Below are positions 17,076 through 25,200 of a stretch of 62,712 nucleotides of DNA, in pieces. A program made the position numbers and the translations under genes. This stretch comes from Sphingomonas pituitosa NBRC 102491 (GTDB lineage Bacteria > Pseudomonadota > Alphaproteobacteria > Sphingomonadales > Sphingomonadaceae): positions 1 through 62,712 of the forward strand of contig NZ_BCYY01000027.1 of NCBI RefSeq assembly GCF_001598435.1, in the 5' to 3' direction. Each line of letters opens with the position of its first letter. Within the stretch, counting starts at the first letter, position 1. Below the pieces are notes generated by a model. The model worked only from the letters and a program-made list of their open reading frames with translations, was not told where the DNA came from and ran no database searches.

Positions 17076-17756
17076 TCAACTGCCGATCTTCGGCGGCAGC
17101 AGGAACAGCGCGGCGAAGGCGGCGGCGCGGGCCAGATCGCCTTCGACGACGAACCGGCCCTCGGCGATCGCCATGGGCAGCGGCATGGTGCCGAACAGCA
17201 CCGGCAGAAAATCATTGGGTTCGCCGACGAAGACGGCCTCTGCACCGGCCAGCGTGCCGCGGTTGATCCCGAACGCACCGTCCGCGATCGTGGCGAGATA
17301 GGTTTCCTCGCCCAGTCGGAAGCCGATCCTGCCTGCCCAGCCTGCCGCCCTGTCGGGCAGCATCAGCATGCGCAGCGCGAGCATCAGCGACACCCGCGAA
17401 AAGGGCAGCGACGGGTCGTGCTGCGGCGAGCGCAGCGCCCAGCGGCCCATCGCCAGGATCACCGGCTCGGCTTCATAGCCCCAGGGCGTGAGCGCATAGA
17501 CCTGCACGCTTGCCGGCGGCGGCAGCTTCTCGCGCACCACGATGCCGTCCGCCTCCAGCCCTGCCAGCCGCTGGGAGAGCACGTTCGCGCTGAGGCCGGG
17601 CAGGCCAGCGCGGATCTCCCCGAAGCGGCGCGGGCCGAGCAGCAGTTCACGAAGGATCAGCAGCGCCCAACGCTCGCCGACGAACTCCAGGGCGAGGGCG
17701 GTGCCGCAGGCATCTTCGTAGCGGCGCTTGGCTTTAGTTATATTTTCTAACTTCAC
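17076..17756 (-). CDS. HxlR-family winged-helix regulator with C-terminal SCP2-like domain
   Basis: A 226-residue transcription factor. Residues 10-100 are an HxlR winged helix (KRRYEDACG, VGERWALLILRELLLGPRRF, LSANVLSQRLAGLE). The C-terminal part (about 125-225) resembles the sterol-carrier-like effector domain found in a subset of the family. It is divergent from the glyoxalase/GST/DUF1428 operon, 78 bases apart, and is the natural candidate for its regulator. The visible inducer class for HxlR proteins is electrophilic stress (aldehydes, quinones), which would suit those targets; that link is inference. Confidence 0.85.
   Translation of the reverse strand: MKLENITKAKRRYEDACGTALALEFVGERWALLILRELLLGPRRFGEIRAGLPGLSANVLSQRLAGLEADGIVVREKLPPPASVQVYALTPWGYEAEPVILAMGRWALRSPQHDPSLPFSRVSLMLALRMLMLPDRAAGWAGRIGFRLGEETYLATIADGAFGINRGTLAGAEAVFVGEPNDFLPVLFGTMPLPMAIAEGRFVVEGDLARAAAFAALFLLPPKIGS
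17736..17752. promoter_or_regulatory. Inverted repeat at the HxlR gene start
   Basis: The dyad AGTTA-N7-TAACT spans the first codons of the regulator gene. Its position beside the divergent promoter suggests an autoregulatory site. The arms are AT-rich and short, so chance is not excluded. Confidence 0.3.
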
Positions 17757-17834
17757 GGTTGTTTTTTAGGATCATCGGGGGCACGAATCAAGCAGGGCGC
17801 GACTCGAAAGCGGCGCCGATGGGGAGAGAAGACA

Positions 17835-18266
17835 ATGCCGACCGCCGTGTTCGTGAACCTGCCGGTGGCCGATGTGCCGCGCGCGACCGCCTTTTACGAA
17901 GCCATCGGCTGCACGCGGAACCTGCAGTTCAGCGGCCCCACCGCGAGCGCGATGGTGCTTTCGGAATCGCTGACCTTCATGCTGCTCCACCGCGACTTCT
18001 TCCAGACCTTCACGCCGCGCGCGGTCGCCGACGCCGCAGCCGTCACCGAAGTGCTGATCGCGCTGCCGCTGGCGGACCGCGCCGCCGTCGATGCGCTGGT
18101 GGCGAAGGCGGAGGCTGCCGGCGGCAGCGGCGACATCCGGCCGGTGCAGGACATGGGCTTCATGTATGGCCGCACCTTCACCGATCCCGATGGGCATATC
18201 TTCGAGCCGTTCCACATGGACATGGCCGCCGCTGCCAAGGCGATGGCCCAGGCGGAGCCCGCCTGA
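17835..18266 (+). CDS. VOC family (glyoxalase-fold) protein
   Basis: A 143-residue single-chain vicinal-oxygen-chelate protein with the paired beta-alpha-beta-beta-beta modules (FVNLPVADVPRATAFYEAIG and FTDPDGHIFEPFHMD). The C-terminal Glu in HIFEPF is a typical metal ligand. This type is often annotated as a lactoylglutathione lyase relative or bleomycin-resistance-like protein. First gene of a five-gene operon that also encodes glutathione transferases, which suggests handling of glutathione adducts of reactive carbonyls. A GGGGAGAGAAG ribosome binding site precedes it. Confidence 0.85.
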   Translation: MPTAVFVNLPVADVPRATAFYEAIGCTRNLQFSGPTASAMVLSESLTFMLLHRDFFQTFTPRAVADAAAVTEVLIALPLADRAAVDALVAKAEAAGGSGDIRPVQDMGFMYGRTFTDPDGHIFEPFHMDMAAAAKAMAQAEPA

Positions 18267-18289
18267 ACCTTCTCGCAGGAGAGCATGCC

Positions 18290-18961
18290 ATGCCGATCGA
18301 CCCCCAGAGCCCGATCGAGATCGTCACGCTCGACTGGGTGCCCGATTTCGCCCGCGGCTATGTTCGCGATTACCGCGTCCGCTGGGCGCTGGAGGAGGCC
18401 GGCATCGGCTATCGCACCGACCCGATCAGCACGCTGCGGCGGCCCGCCAGCCATTTCGCCGAACAGCCGTTCGGCCAGGTGCCCGCCTATCGCGAAGGGC
18501 CGGTGCGGATGTTCGAATCGGGTGCGATCGTGCTCCACGTCGCCGAACGTTCCGAGGCATTGCTGCCGAGCGACCCCGCCGAGCGCGCACGGGCGCTGTG
18601 CTGGATGTTCGCCGCGCTTAACAGCATAGAGCCGATGCTGATGGAGCTGACCAATGTCGATCTGTTCGCGAAGGGTGAGGAATGGGCGACGCTGCGCCGT
18701 CCCAGCCTGGCGGCGGCGATCGACAAGCGGCTGGGCCAGCTCGCCACGGCGCTGGGCGACCGCGACTATCTGGAGGGGCGCTTCACCGCCGGAGACCTGT
18801 TGATGGCCTCTGCGCTGCGCGCGCTGGATCATACCGACCTGCTGGACGCGCATCCGGTGCTGGCTGCCTATCAGCAGCGCTGCCTCGCCCGCCCCGGATT
18901 TGTCGCGGCGACCGGTGCCCAGCTGGCGGAGCTGAAGACGGAGATGCCCGAAGCCGCCTGA
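18290..18961 (+). CDS. Glutathione S-transferase family protein
   Basis: A 223-residue GST with an N-terminal thioredoxin-like domain (IEIVTLDWVPDFARGYVRDYRVRWALEEAG; only part of this is the active-site helix), the cis-Pro segment GQVPAYR, the ESGAI motif that binds the glutathione gamma-glutamyl group, and a helical C-terminal domain with TAGDLLMASAL. The start is the second of two overlapping ATGs (18290), the only one in frame, after an AGGAGAG site. It sits 23 bases after the glyoxalase gene. Confidence 0.85.
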   Translation: MPIDPQSPIEIVTLDWVPDFARGYVRDYRVRWALEEAGIGYRTDPISTLRRPASHFAEQPFGQVPAYREGPVRMFESGAIVLHVAERSEALLPSDPAERARALCWMFAALNSIEPMLMELTNVDLFAKGEEWATLRRPSLAAAIDKRLGQLATALGDRDYLEGRFTAGDLLMASALRALDHTDLLDAHPVLAAYQQRCLARPGFVAATGAQLAELKTEMPEAA

Positions 18962-18974
18962 AGGAGGACGAACC

Positions 18975-19331
18975 ATGGCGTATATCGACGGCTATATACT
19001 GCCGGTGCCGGAGGAAAACCGGCAGGCCTATACCGATCTCGCGCTGCGCGTGGCGGACAAGTTCCTGCACTACGGCGCCACCCGTGTGGTGGAGGGCTGG
19101 GGCAAGGACGTGCCCCGCGGCGAGACCACCGACTTCTACCGCGCCACCCTGGCGACCGAAGGCGAGGCGGTGGTCTTCTCCTGGGTGGTGTGGCCCGACA
19201 AGGCGGCGCGCGATGCCGGCTGGGGATCGCTGATGGCGGATCCGGACATGCAGGACAACGCCATGCTGTTCGACGGCAAGCGCATGTTCTGGGGTGGATT
19301 CGAACCGATCGTCGATCGCGGCGACGGCTGA
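18975..19331 (+). CDS. DUF1428 domain protein
   Basis: A 118-residue protein of the DUF1428 family (dimeric alpha-beta barrel fold), recognised from MAYIDGYILPVPEENR, VVEGWGKDVPRGE, FSWVVWPDKAARD and the C-terminal FDGKRMFWGGFEPI. The family has no established function; its fold is shared with small monooxygenases and binding proteins. AAGGAGG lies just before the ATG. It is central in the glyoxalase/GST operon. Confidence 0.88.
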   Translation: MAYIDGYILPVPEENRQAYTDLALRVADKFLHYGATRVVEGWGKDVPRGETTDFYRATLATEGEAVVFSWVVWPDKAARDAGWGSLMADPDMQDNAMLFDGKRMFWGGFEPIVDRGDG

Positions 19332-19376
19332 CACAAGACGGCCCACACAAGACGGCCGATACAAGGGGATGGACTG

Positions 19377-20162
19377 ATGACCAACCGACAGGGCGATTTC
19401 CTCTGGTACGAACTGATGACCCGCGATGCGACCGCCGCCTCCGCCTTTTACGGCGCGGTGATCGGCTGGAGCGTGGGCGAGGCGGCGCCGGGCGGCGTCG
19501 ATTATCGCATGATCGTCGCGCCGGACGGCAATGCGGGGGGCATGCTCCAGCTCGATGCGGCGATGCTGGCGGCGGGCGCGACGCCGGGCTGGCTCGCCTA
19601 TTTCACCGTGGACGACGTCGATGCGTCGGTGGCCGACATCATCGGCGCGGGCGGCAAGGTGATGGTACCCGCCTGGGACGCGCCGGGCGTGGGGCGGATG
19701 GCGATGGTCACCGATCCGCAGGGCATCCCCTTCTACGTGATGCGCGGTGCAACCGAGGGGGCGACCAGCACGGTCTTCCAGCGGCACGGCCTCGGCCATG
19801 TCGGGTGGAACGAGCTGCTGACCCCCGATGCCGGGGGTGCGCTGGGTTTCTACCATCGCCAGTTCGGCCTTACCCGGATGGGCGGGATGCCGATGGGCGA
19901 GATGGGCGAATACAGCTTCATCGGGCCCGAGGGCGGCGAGCCGGTCGGTGCGGTCATGCGCTGCCCGCCCGGCGCGAAGCCGGGCTGGAGCTTCTACTTC
20001 CGGGTCGAGGATGTCGATGCGGCGATGGCCCGGGTGGAGGCAGGCGGCGGCACGGTGGTCAACGGGCCGATGGACGTGCCGGGCGGCGAGCGCGTGCTGC
20101 AGGCGGTGGATCCCGACGGGGCGGCGTTCGGGCTGGTGAGCGGAAAGCCTGCCGATGCTTGA
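19377..20162 (+). CDS. VOC family protein with two glyoxalase domains
   Basis: A 261-residue tandem VOC protein. Domain 1 spans about residues 5-120 (FLWYELMTRDATAASAFY) and domain 2 about 130-255 (VGWNELLTPDAGGALGFYHRQFG, SFYFRVEDVDAAMARV). It resembles the 27-kDa antigen/hydroxylase group often annotated as glyoxalase/bleomycin-resistance protein. A repeated GACGGCC(C)A-type triplet of short direct repeats precedes the gene at 19337-19365. Its stop overlaps the following GST start by 8 bases, so the two are co-translated. Confidence 0.85.
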   Translation: MTNRQGDFLWYELMTRDATAASAFYGAVIGWSVGEAAPGGVDYRMIVAPDGNAGGMLQLDAAMLAAGATPGWLAYFTVDDVDASVADIIGAGGKVMVPAWDAPGVGRMAMVTDPQGIPFYVMRGATEGATSTVFQRHGLGHVGWNELLTPDAGGALGFYHRQFGLTRMGGMPMGEMGEYSFIGPEGGEPVGAVMRCPPGAKPGWSFYFRVEDVDAAMARVEAGGGTVVNGPMDVPGGERVLQAVDPDGAAFGLVSGKPADA

Positions 20163-20811
20163 ACTTTTCGGCCACCTGTTCTCCTCCTACACCTGGAAGG
20201 TGCTGATCCCGCTCCATGAGAACGGCACGCCGTTTCAGTTCCGGCCACTCGGGCCCGACCAGCCGGAAAACGGCGCCGCGTTTGCGGGACTCTGGCCGCT
20301 CGCCAAGTTTCCGCTTCTGGTGGATGCCGGTCGACCGGTGATGGAGTCGAGCATCATCATCGAGCATCTCGATCGGCATCACCCCGGCCCGGTTCGCTTC
20401 CTGCCGGAAGATGCCGATGCCGCGATCGAAGTGCGGATGCTCGACCGCATCTTCGACAACCATGTCATGGGGCAGATGCAGCGCGTGGTGAACGACGCGC
20501 TGCGGCCGCCCGAGCGCCGTGATGCCGTCGCGGTGGCGGAGGCCAAGGCGGCGCTCGACCGCGCCTATGCCTGGCTCGATTCCTGGCTCGAGGATCGCGA
20601 CTGGGCGGCGGCGGGGGCGTTCACGCTGGCGGATTGTGCAGCTGCACCGGCGCTGTTCTATGCCGACTGGGTGCAGCCGATCGCTGCAGAGCAATCGAAT
20701 CTGCGCGCCTATCGCGCCCGCCTGCTCGCGCGCGACTCCGTCGCGCGGTGCGTCGACGATGCGCGGCCCTATCGTGCCTATTTCCCGCTGGGAGCACCGG
20801 ACCGCGACTAG
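20155..20811 (+). CDS. Glutathione S-transferase family protein
   Basis: A 218-residue GST. The N-terminal domain begins MLELFGHLFSSYTWKVLIPL, with Ser/Tyr candidates for thiolate stabilisation. KFPLLVD holds the cis-Pro and MESSIIIEHL the glutathione-binding ESS. The C-terminal domain ends with FTLADCAAAPALFYADW. Last gene of the HxlR-linked operon, followed by the convergent J-domain gene after 13 bases. Confidence 0.88.
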   Translation: MLELFGHLFSSYTWKVLIPLHENGTPFQFRPLGPDQPENGAAFAGLWPLAKFPLLVDAGRPVMESSIIIEHLDRHHPGPVRFLPEDADAAIEVRMLDRIFDNHVMGQMQRVVNDALRPPERRDAVAVAEAKAALDRAYAWLDSWLEDRDWAAAGAFTLADCAAAPALFYADWVQPIAAEQSNLRAYRARLLARDSVARCVDDARPYRAYFPLGAPDRD

Positions 20812-20824
20812 ATCCGCGGCGCCT

Positions 20825-21436
20825 TCAGGCGAACGCCGCCGACCCCTTCAGCTGCTGATAGGCTTGGATCACCCGTTGCAGCCGCGCCTCGTGGCTGCGG
20901 TCGCCGCCGTTGCGGTCCGGATGGTATTTCCGCACCAGCTCCGAATAGCGCTTGCGCAGCATCGTGCGATCGCAGTCGATCGCCAGGTCGAGCACCTTCA
21001 GCGCATCGCGATCCGCGCCGGACAGCGGCCGTCCGTCTTTGCGCTCGCCGCGGTCCTTCATGCGGTCGCGGAAGCGGGCGCCGATCGCATCGAGCGGATC
21101 GGCAAAGTCGGCCCAGCGCGGCGGCACGTCGGGGTTGGCGCTGAACACGCGCGTCTCGCGCTCCCAGCCGGCGATCGGGCGCTGCGCCTCGTGGATCTCG
21201 TCGGGGCTCATGCCCGAGAAGAAGTTGTAGCCCGAGTTGAACGCGCGGACATGGTCCAGGCACAGCCAGCGGAATTGCGGCGGCCCGTCGAAGCCGCTGC
21301 GCGCGCCCTCCAGCGGCGGGGCCCGGAATTCGCCCGCGGCGGTGCAGCCCGGCTCTGCGCACAGTCTTCCCTCCGCTTCCACACGACCGTGGAAACGGGC
21401 ATTCGGACGATCCCTTTTCGGCTGATGGCTAGCCAC
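20825..21436 (-). CDS. J-domain (DnaJ-like) co-chaperone
   Basis: A 203-residue protein with a C-terminal J-domain (about residues 145-200) holding the HPD triad (RKYHPDRNGGD), needed to stimulate DnaK ATPase. The N-terminal 140 residues hold a Cys pair (CAEPGC) and a conserved FRWLCLDHVRAFNSGYNFF segment typical of alphaproteobacterial J-proteins found beside bolA and cobS. It is divergent from bolA with 35 bases between them. Confidence 0.88.
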   Translation of the reverse strand: MASHQPKRDRPNARFHGRVEAEGRLCAEPGCTAAGEFRAPPLEGARSGFDGPPQFRWLCLDHVRAFNSGYNFFSGMSPDEIHEAQRPIAGWERETRVFSANPDVPPRWADFADPLDAIGARFRDRMKDRGERKDGRPLSGADRDALKVLDLAIDCDRTMLRKRYSELVRKYHPDRNGGDRSHEARLQRVIQAYQQLKGSAAFA

Positions 21437-21471
21437 GCGACTCCCTCGAACAAACCGCCTATATAGGCGCG

Positions 21472-21756
21472 ATGAACGACCTCGCTACCGGCCCGTTGGC
21501 CGATCTGATCGCCGATCGCCTGCGCACTGCGCTCGCCCCGTCGCACCTCCATGTCAGCAACGACAGCGCCCAGCATCGCGGCCATCTGGGCGATGACGGC
21601 ACGGGGGAGTCGCACTTCACCGTCACTATCGAAAGCCCGGAATTCGCCGGGCTGAACCGCGTCGCCCGCCAGCGCAAGGTGAACCATGCGCTCGCCGACC
21701 TGCTCGCCACGCGCATCCACGCGCTGGCGATCAAGGCGACCGCACCCGGCGAATGA
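21472..21756 (+). CDS. bolA: BolA family protein
   Basis: A 94-residue BolA protein. The class II KH-like fold is visible from HLHVSNDSAQHRGH and SHFTVTIESPEFAGLNRVARQRKVNHAL. His residues in the first loop and the later conserved His are the Fe-S-sharing ligands used with monothiol glutaredoxins. It is implicated in iron homeostasis and cell morphology in other bacteria. It overlaps the Nudix gene by four bases (ATGA). Confidence 0.9.
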   Translation: MNDLATGPLADLIADRLRTALAPSHLHVSNDSAQHRGHLGDDGTGESHFTVTIESPEFAGLNRVARQRKVNHALADLLATRIHALAIKATAPGE

Positions 21757-22193
21757 GCACGCGTATCGCGCGCCCCGCGGCGCGAATCCTGCTGCTGGAT
21801 GGGCAGGGCCGGGTGCTGCTGTTCCGCTTCGATCCCAGCGACCGACCGCCCTTCTGGTGCACGCCGGGCGGCGCGGTGGATCCGGGTGAAAGCTACGAAG
21901 CGGCTGCGCGGCGCGAGCTGTGGGAGGAAACCGGCATCCGGGCCGATCCCGGGCCGGAGGTCGCGCAGCGCGTCGTCGAGTTCGTGACGATCGAAGGCGT
22001 GCCGGTCTGGGCGGACGAGCGCTATTTTCTCGTCCGCACCGAGGCGGAGGCGATCGATACGGCCGGGCATACCGCGCTCGAACAGCGGGTGATGCGCGGC
22101 TGGCGCTGGTTCACCCGCGACGAGATCGCGGCGCAGGACGAGCCGATCTTCCCGGAGGATCTGCTGGAGATGCTGGCGGCACTGGAAGCCTAG
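21753..22193 (+). CDS. Nudix hydrolase
   Basis: A 146-residue Nudix protein. The box GxxxxxExxxxxxxREUxEE (GGAVDPGESYEAAARRELWEETG, here split for length) is intact, with the REL-WEE metal-binding glutamates. It cleaves a nucleoside diphosphate linked to another moiety; the substrate is not predictable. Translationally coupled to bolA by an ATGA overlap and convergent with the NAD-GDH gene. Confidence 0.88.
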   Translation: MSTRIARPAARILLLDGQGRVLLFRFDPSDRPPFWCTPGGAVDPGESYEAAARRELWEETGIRADPGPEVAQRVVEFVTIEGVPVWADERYFLVRTEAEAIDTAGHTALEQRVMRGWRWFTRDEIAAQDEPIFPEDLLEMLAALEA

Positions 22194-22198
22194 GCGGT

Positions 22199-22228
22199 GC
22201 CCGTCGCCCCCGGCAGGGAGCGACGGGC
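22199..22228. terminator. Hairpin between convergent Nudix and NAD-GDH genes
   Basis: A perfect 9-bp stem (GCCCGTCGC / GCGACGGGC) with a 12-base loop occupies most of the 41-base gap between the two convergent genes. Its position fits a bidirectional terminator. It has no clear T-tract, as is common in G+C-rich genomes. Confidence 0.55.
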
Positions 22229-22234
22229 CCGAAC

Positions 22235-25200
22235 CTACTCCCGCCCCAGCAGCACGCGGGCCTGGCCCGCGATCTGCGCGAGCATCGCCGCATTGGGCAC
22301 CGCGGACTGGCGGGCACGCCGCACCAGCGCGCTGAACTGGTCGACGCGGCCGCGGTGCTCGGCGAGCCATGCGTCCACCGTCGCCTGCGGGTCCTGTCCG
22401 TCCACACGGCCCAGAAAGTCCAGTCGCAGCTGCTGGAAGTCGCGGGCGAGGCCGGCGATCAGCAGGCGCTCCCACACATCGCCGGTGGTGATCCGCGCCG
22501 CGGTCGCCTGCGCCCAGTCGAGACCGAGCGCCTGGCCGAGCGAGGTAAAGGCGCGGGTGAGCACCACCTCGTCGGTGCCGCTGCGCTGGCCGAGATCGGC
22601 GAGACCGATGCATCCGTCCAGCTCGAACACATGCACCACGCGGTCGACCAGCTCGCGGGGTGCGCCGGCGGCGGTGAGCTTGCCGCAGATCCGGTCGGCC
22701 TGCGCACGCACTTCGGTGAGCATCAGGCTCTGGGTCTCGCGGCCCAGCGCCTCGATGCCCGGCTGCAGCCGCGCGATCACCTCGGCGGGGCTGGCGCCCG
22801 GACGGTTGATGCGCAGCAGATCGGCGATCTGGCCGCGCACCGCCACCGCCAGCTCGTCGAGCAGCGCGATCCGGGCGCCTTCGCTGATCTCCGCGGTTTC
22901 CACCACTTCCCACAACGCGGGCAGGCCGAGCAGCTGTTCGGCGACGACGAACATCGCGGCGATGTCGCGCATCGCGGCGCCTTCTTCCTCGGCCAGCTCG
23001 AACGGGTGGAGCACGCCGAGGCGGTTCACCACGCGGTTTGCCAGCTTGGTCGCGACGATTTCGTTGCGCAGCCGGTGCTCGTCGATCGCCTTGCCGAAGC
23101 GTTCCTGCATGGCCTTGGGGAAGGCGGCATGGAGATCGCCGACCAGCGCCGGATCATGGCCGAGATCGCCCTTCTCGATCGCGTCCTGCAGCGCCAGCTT
23201 GGCGGAGGCGAGCAGCACCGCCAGCTCGGGCCGGGTAAGCCCGCGGCCTTCCTGCGCGCGGCGCAGCAGGTCTTCGTTCGCGCCCAGGCCTTCGACGTTG
23301 CGGTCGAGCCGCCCGCTGGATTCGAGGATCTCGATCACCCGCACATAGCTGGGCAGGTCGAGCGCGCCGTCATTCTCCATGAAGGAGAGCGCCAGCGTCT
23401 GGAGGCGATTGTCCTCCAGCACGAGGTGCGCGACGTCGTCGGTCATCGAGGCGAGCAGCGCGTTGCGATCCTCGTAGCCGAGACGGCCTTCGATCATCTC
23501 GCGGTTGAGCGCGATCTTGATGTTGACCTCGTTATCCGAGCAGTCGACGCCGGCCGAGTTGTCGATGAAGTCGGTGTTGAGGCGGCCGCCGTTCCGCGCG
23601 AACGCGATGCGTGCCGCCTGGGTGACGCCGAGATTGGCGCCTTCGCCCACCACCTGCGCACGCACCTGCTCGGCATTGATGCGGATCCGGTCGTTGGCGG
23701 GATCGCCCACCTCGCCGTTGCTCTCGCTCGCCGCCTTCAGATAGGTGCCGATGCCGCCGAACCAGAGAAGGCCGACCCGCGCCTTTAGGATCGCGATCAT
23801 CAGGCCGTTGGGATCGATGCTGTCGACGTCGAGGTCGAGCAGCGCCTTGACCTTCGGGCTGAGCGGGATCGACTTTTCGGTGCGCGGGAACACGCCGCCG
23901 CCTTCGGAGATAAGCGCGGGGTTATAGTCCGCCCAGCTGGACCGCGGCAGCGCGAACATGCGGGCGCGCTCCTCCCAGCTCTTCGAGGCATCCGGGTTGG
24001 GATCGAGGAAGATGTGGCGATGGTCGAACGCGGCGACCAGCCGAATCGACTTCGACAAGAGCATGCCGTTGCCGAACACGTCGCCCGACATGTCGCCCAC
24101 GCCGGCGACGGTCACAGGCTCGGTCTGGATGTCGGTGCCCATTTCGAGGAAATGGCGGCGGACCGAGACCCAGGCGCCCTTGGCGGTGATGCCCATCGCC
24201 TTGTGGTCATAGCCCACGCTGCCGCCCGAGGCGAAGGCATCGCCCAGCCAGAAGTCGCGCTCGATCGCCAGCGAGTTGGCCACGTCGGAGAAGGTGGCCG
24301 TGCCCTTGTCCGCCGCGACGACGAAATAGGGGTCGTTGCCGTCGAGCACCGTCACGCCCTGCGGGTGGACCACCTCGCCCGAGACGATGTTGTCGGTGAT
24401 CGAGAGCAGCGCGCGGATGAAGATGCGATAGCTCTCGGTGCCCTCGGCCAGCCAGGCGTCGCGATCGACGGCGGGGGAGGGGAGGTGCTTCGGATAGAAG
24501 CCGCCCTTGGCACCGGTCGGCACGATCACCGCATTCTTCACGCGCTGCGCCTTCATCAGGCCCAGGATTTCGGTGCGGAAGTCGTCGCGGCGATCGGACC
24601 AGCGCAGGCCGCCGCGGGCGACCGGGCCGGCGCGGAGATGGATGCCCTCGACGCGCGGGCTGTACACCCAGATCTCGCGCCAGGGCAGCGGCGCGGGCAG
24701 GCCCGGCACCTTGACGGAATCGAGCTTGAACGCCAGCGCCTCGGCGCCTGCGGGCGCATAGGCATTGGTGCGCAGCGTCGCGAGCACCACGCCCTTGAAC
24801 AGGCGGAGGATACGGTCGTCGTCGATCGCCGAGACCTGGGCGAGGCCCGCATCGATCGCCTTTTCGGCAAGGTCCACGGCTTCGTCGTCACCGCTGCGCG
24901 CGGGGTTGTGCGCTGCCTCGAACCGCTCGACCAGCGCGAGCGCCACCAGCGGCGCACGGCGCAGCGCGTCCACCACGGTGCCCAGGCCGTACAGCATGCC
25001 GGTCTGGCGCAGATAGCGGAACCAGGCGCGCAGCAGCACCACCGCATCGGGGGTGATGCCGGCCTCGACGATCAGCCGATTGAACAGGTCGTTCTCCGCG
25101 CGGCCTTCCAGCACGGCGGCGATGGCGGCCTCGACGATCGCCGGATCGCGATCGAGCATCTCGCTGCGGTTCGCCGGCTCCACCTTGAAGTCGTGGATGA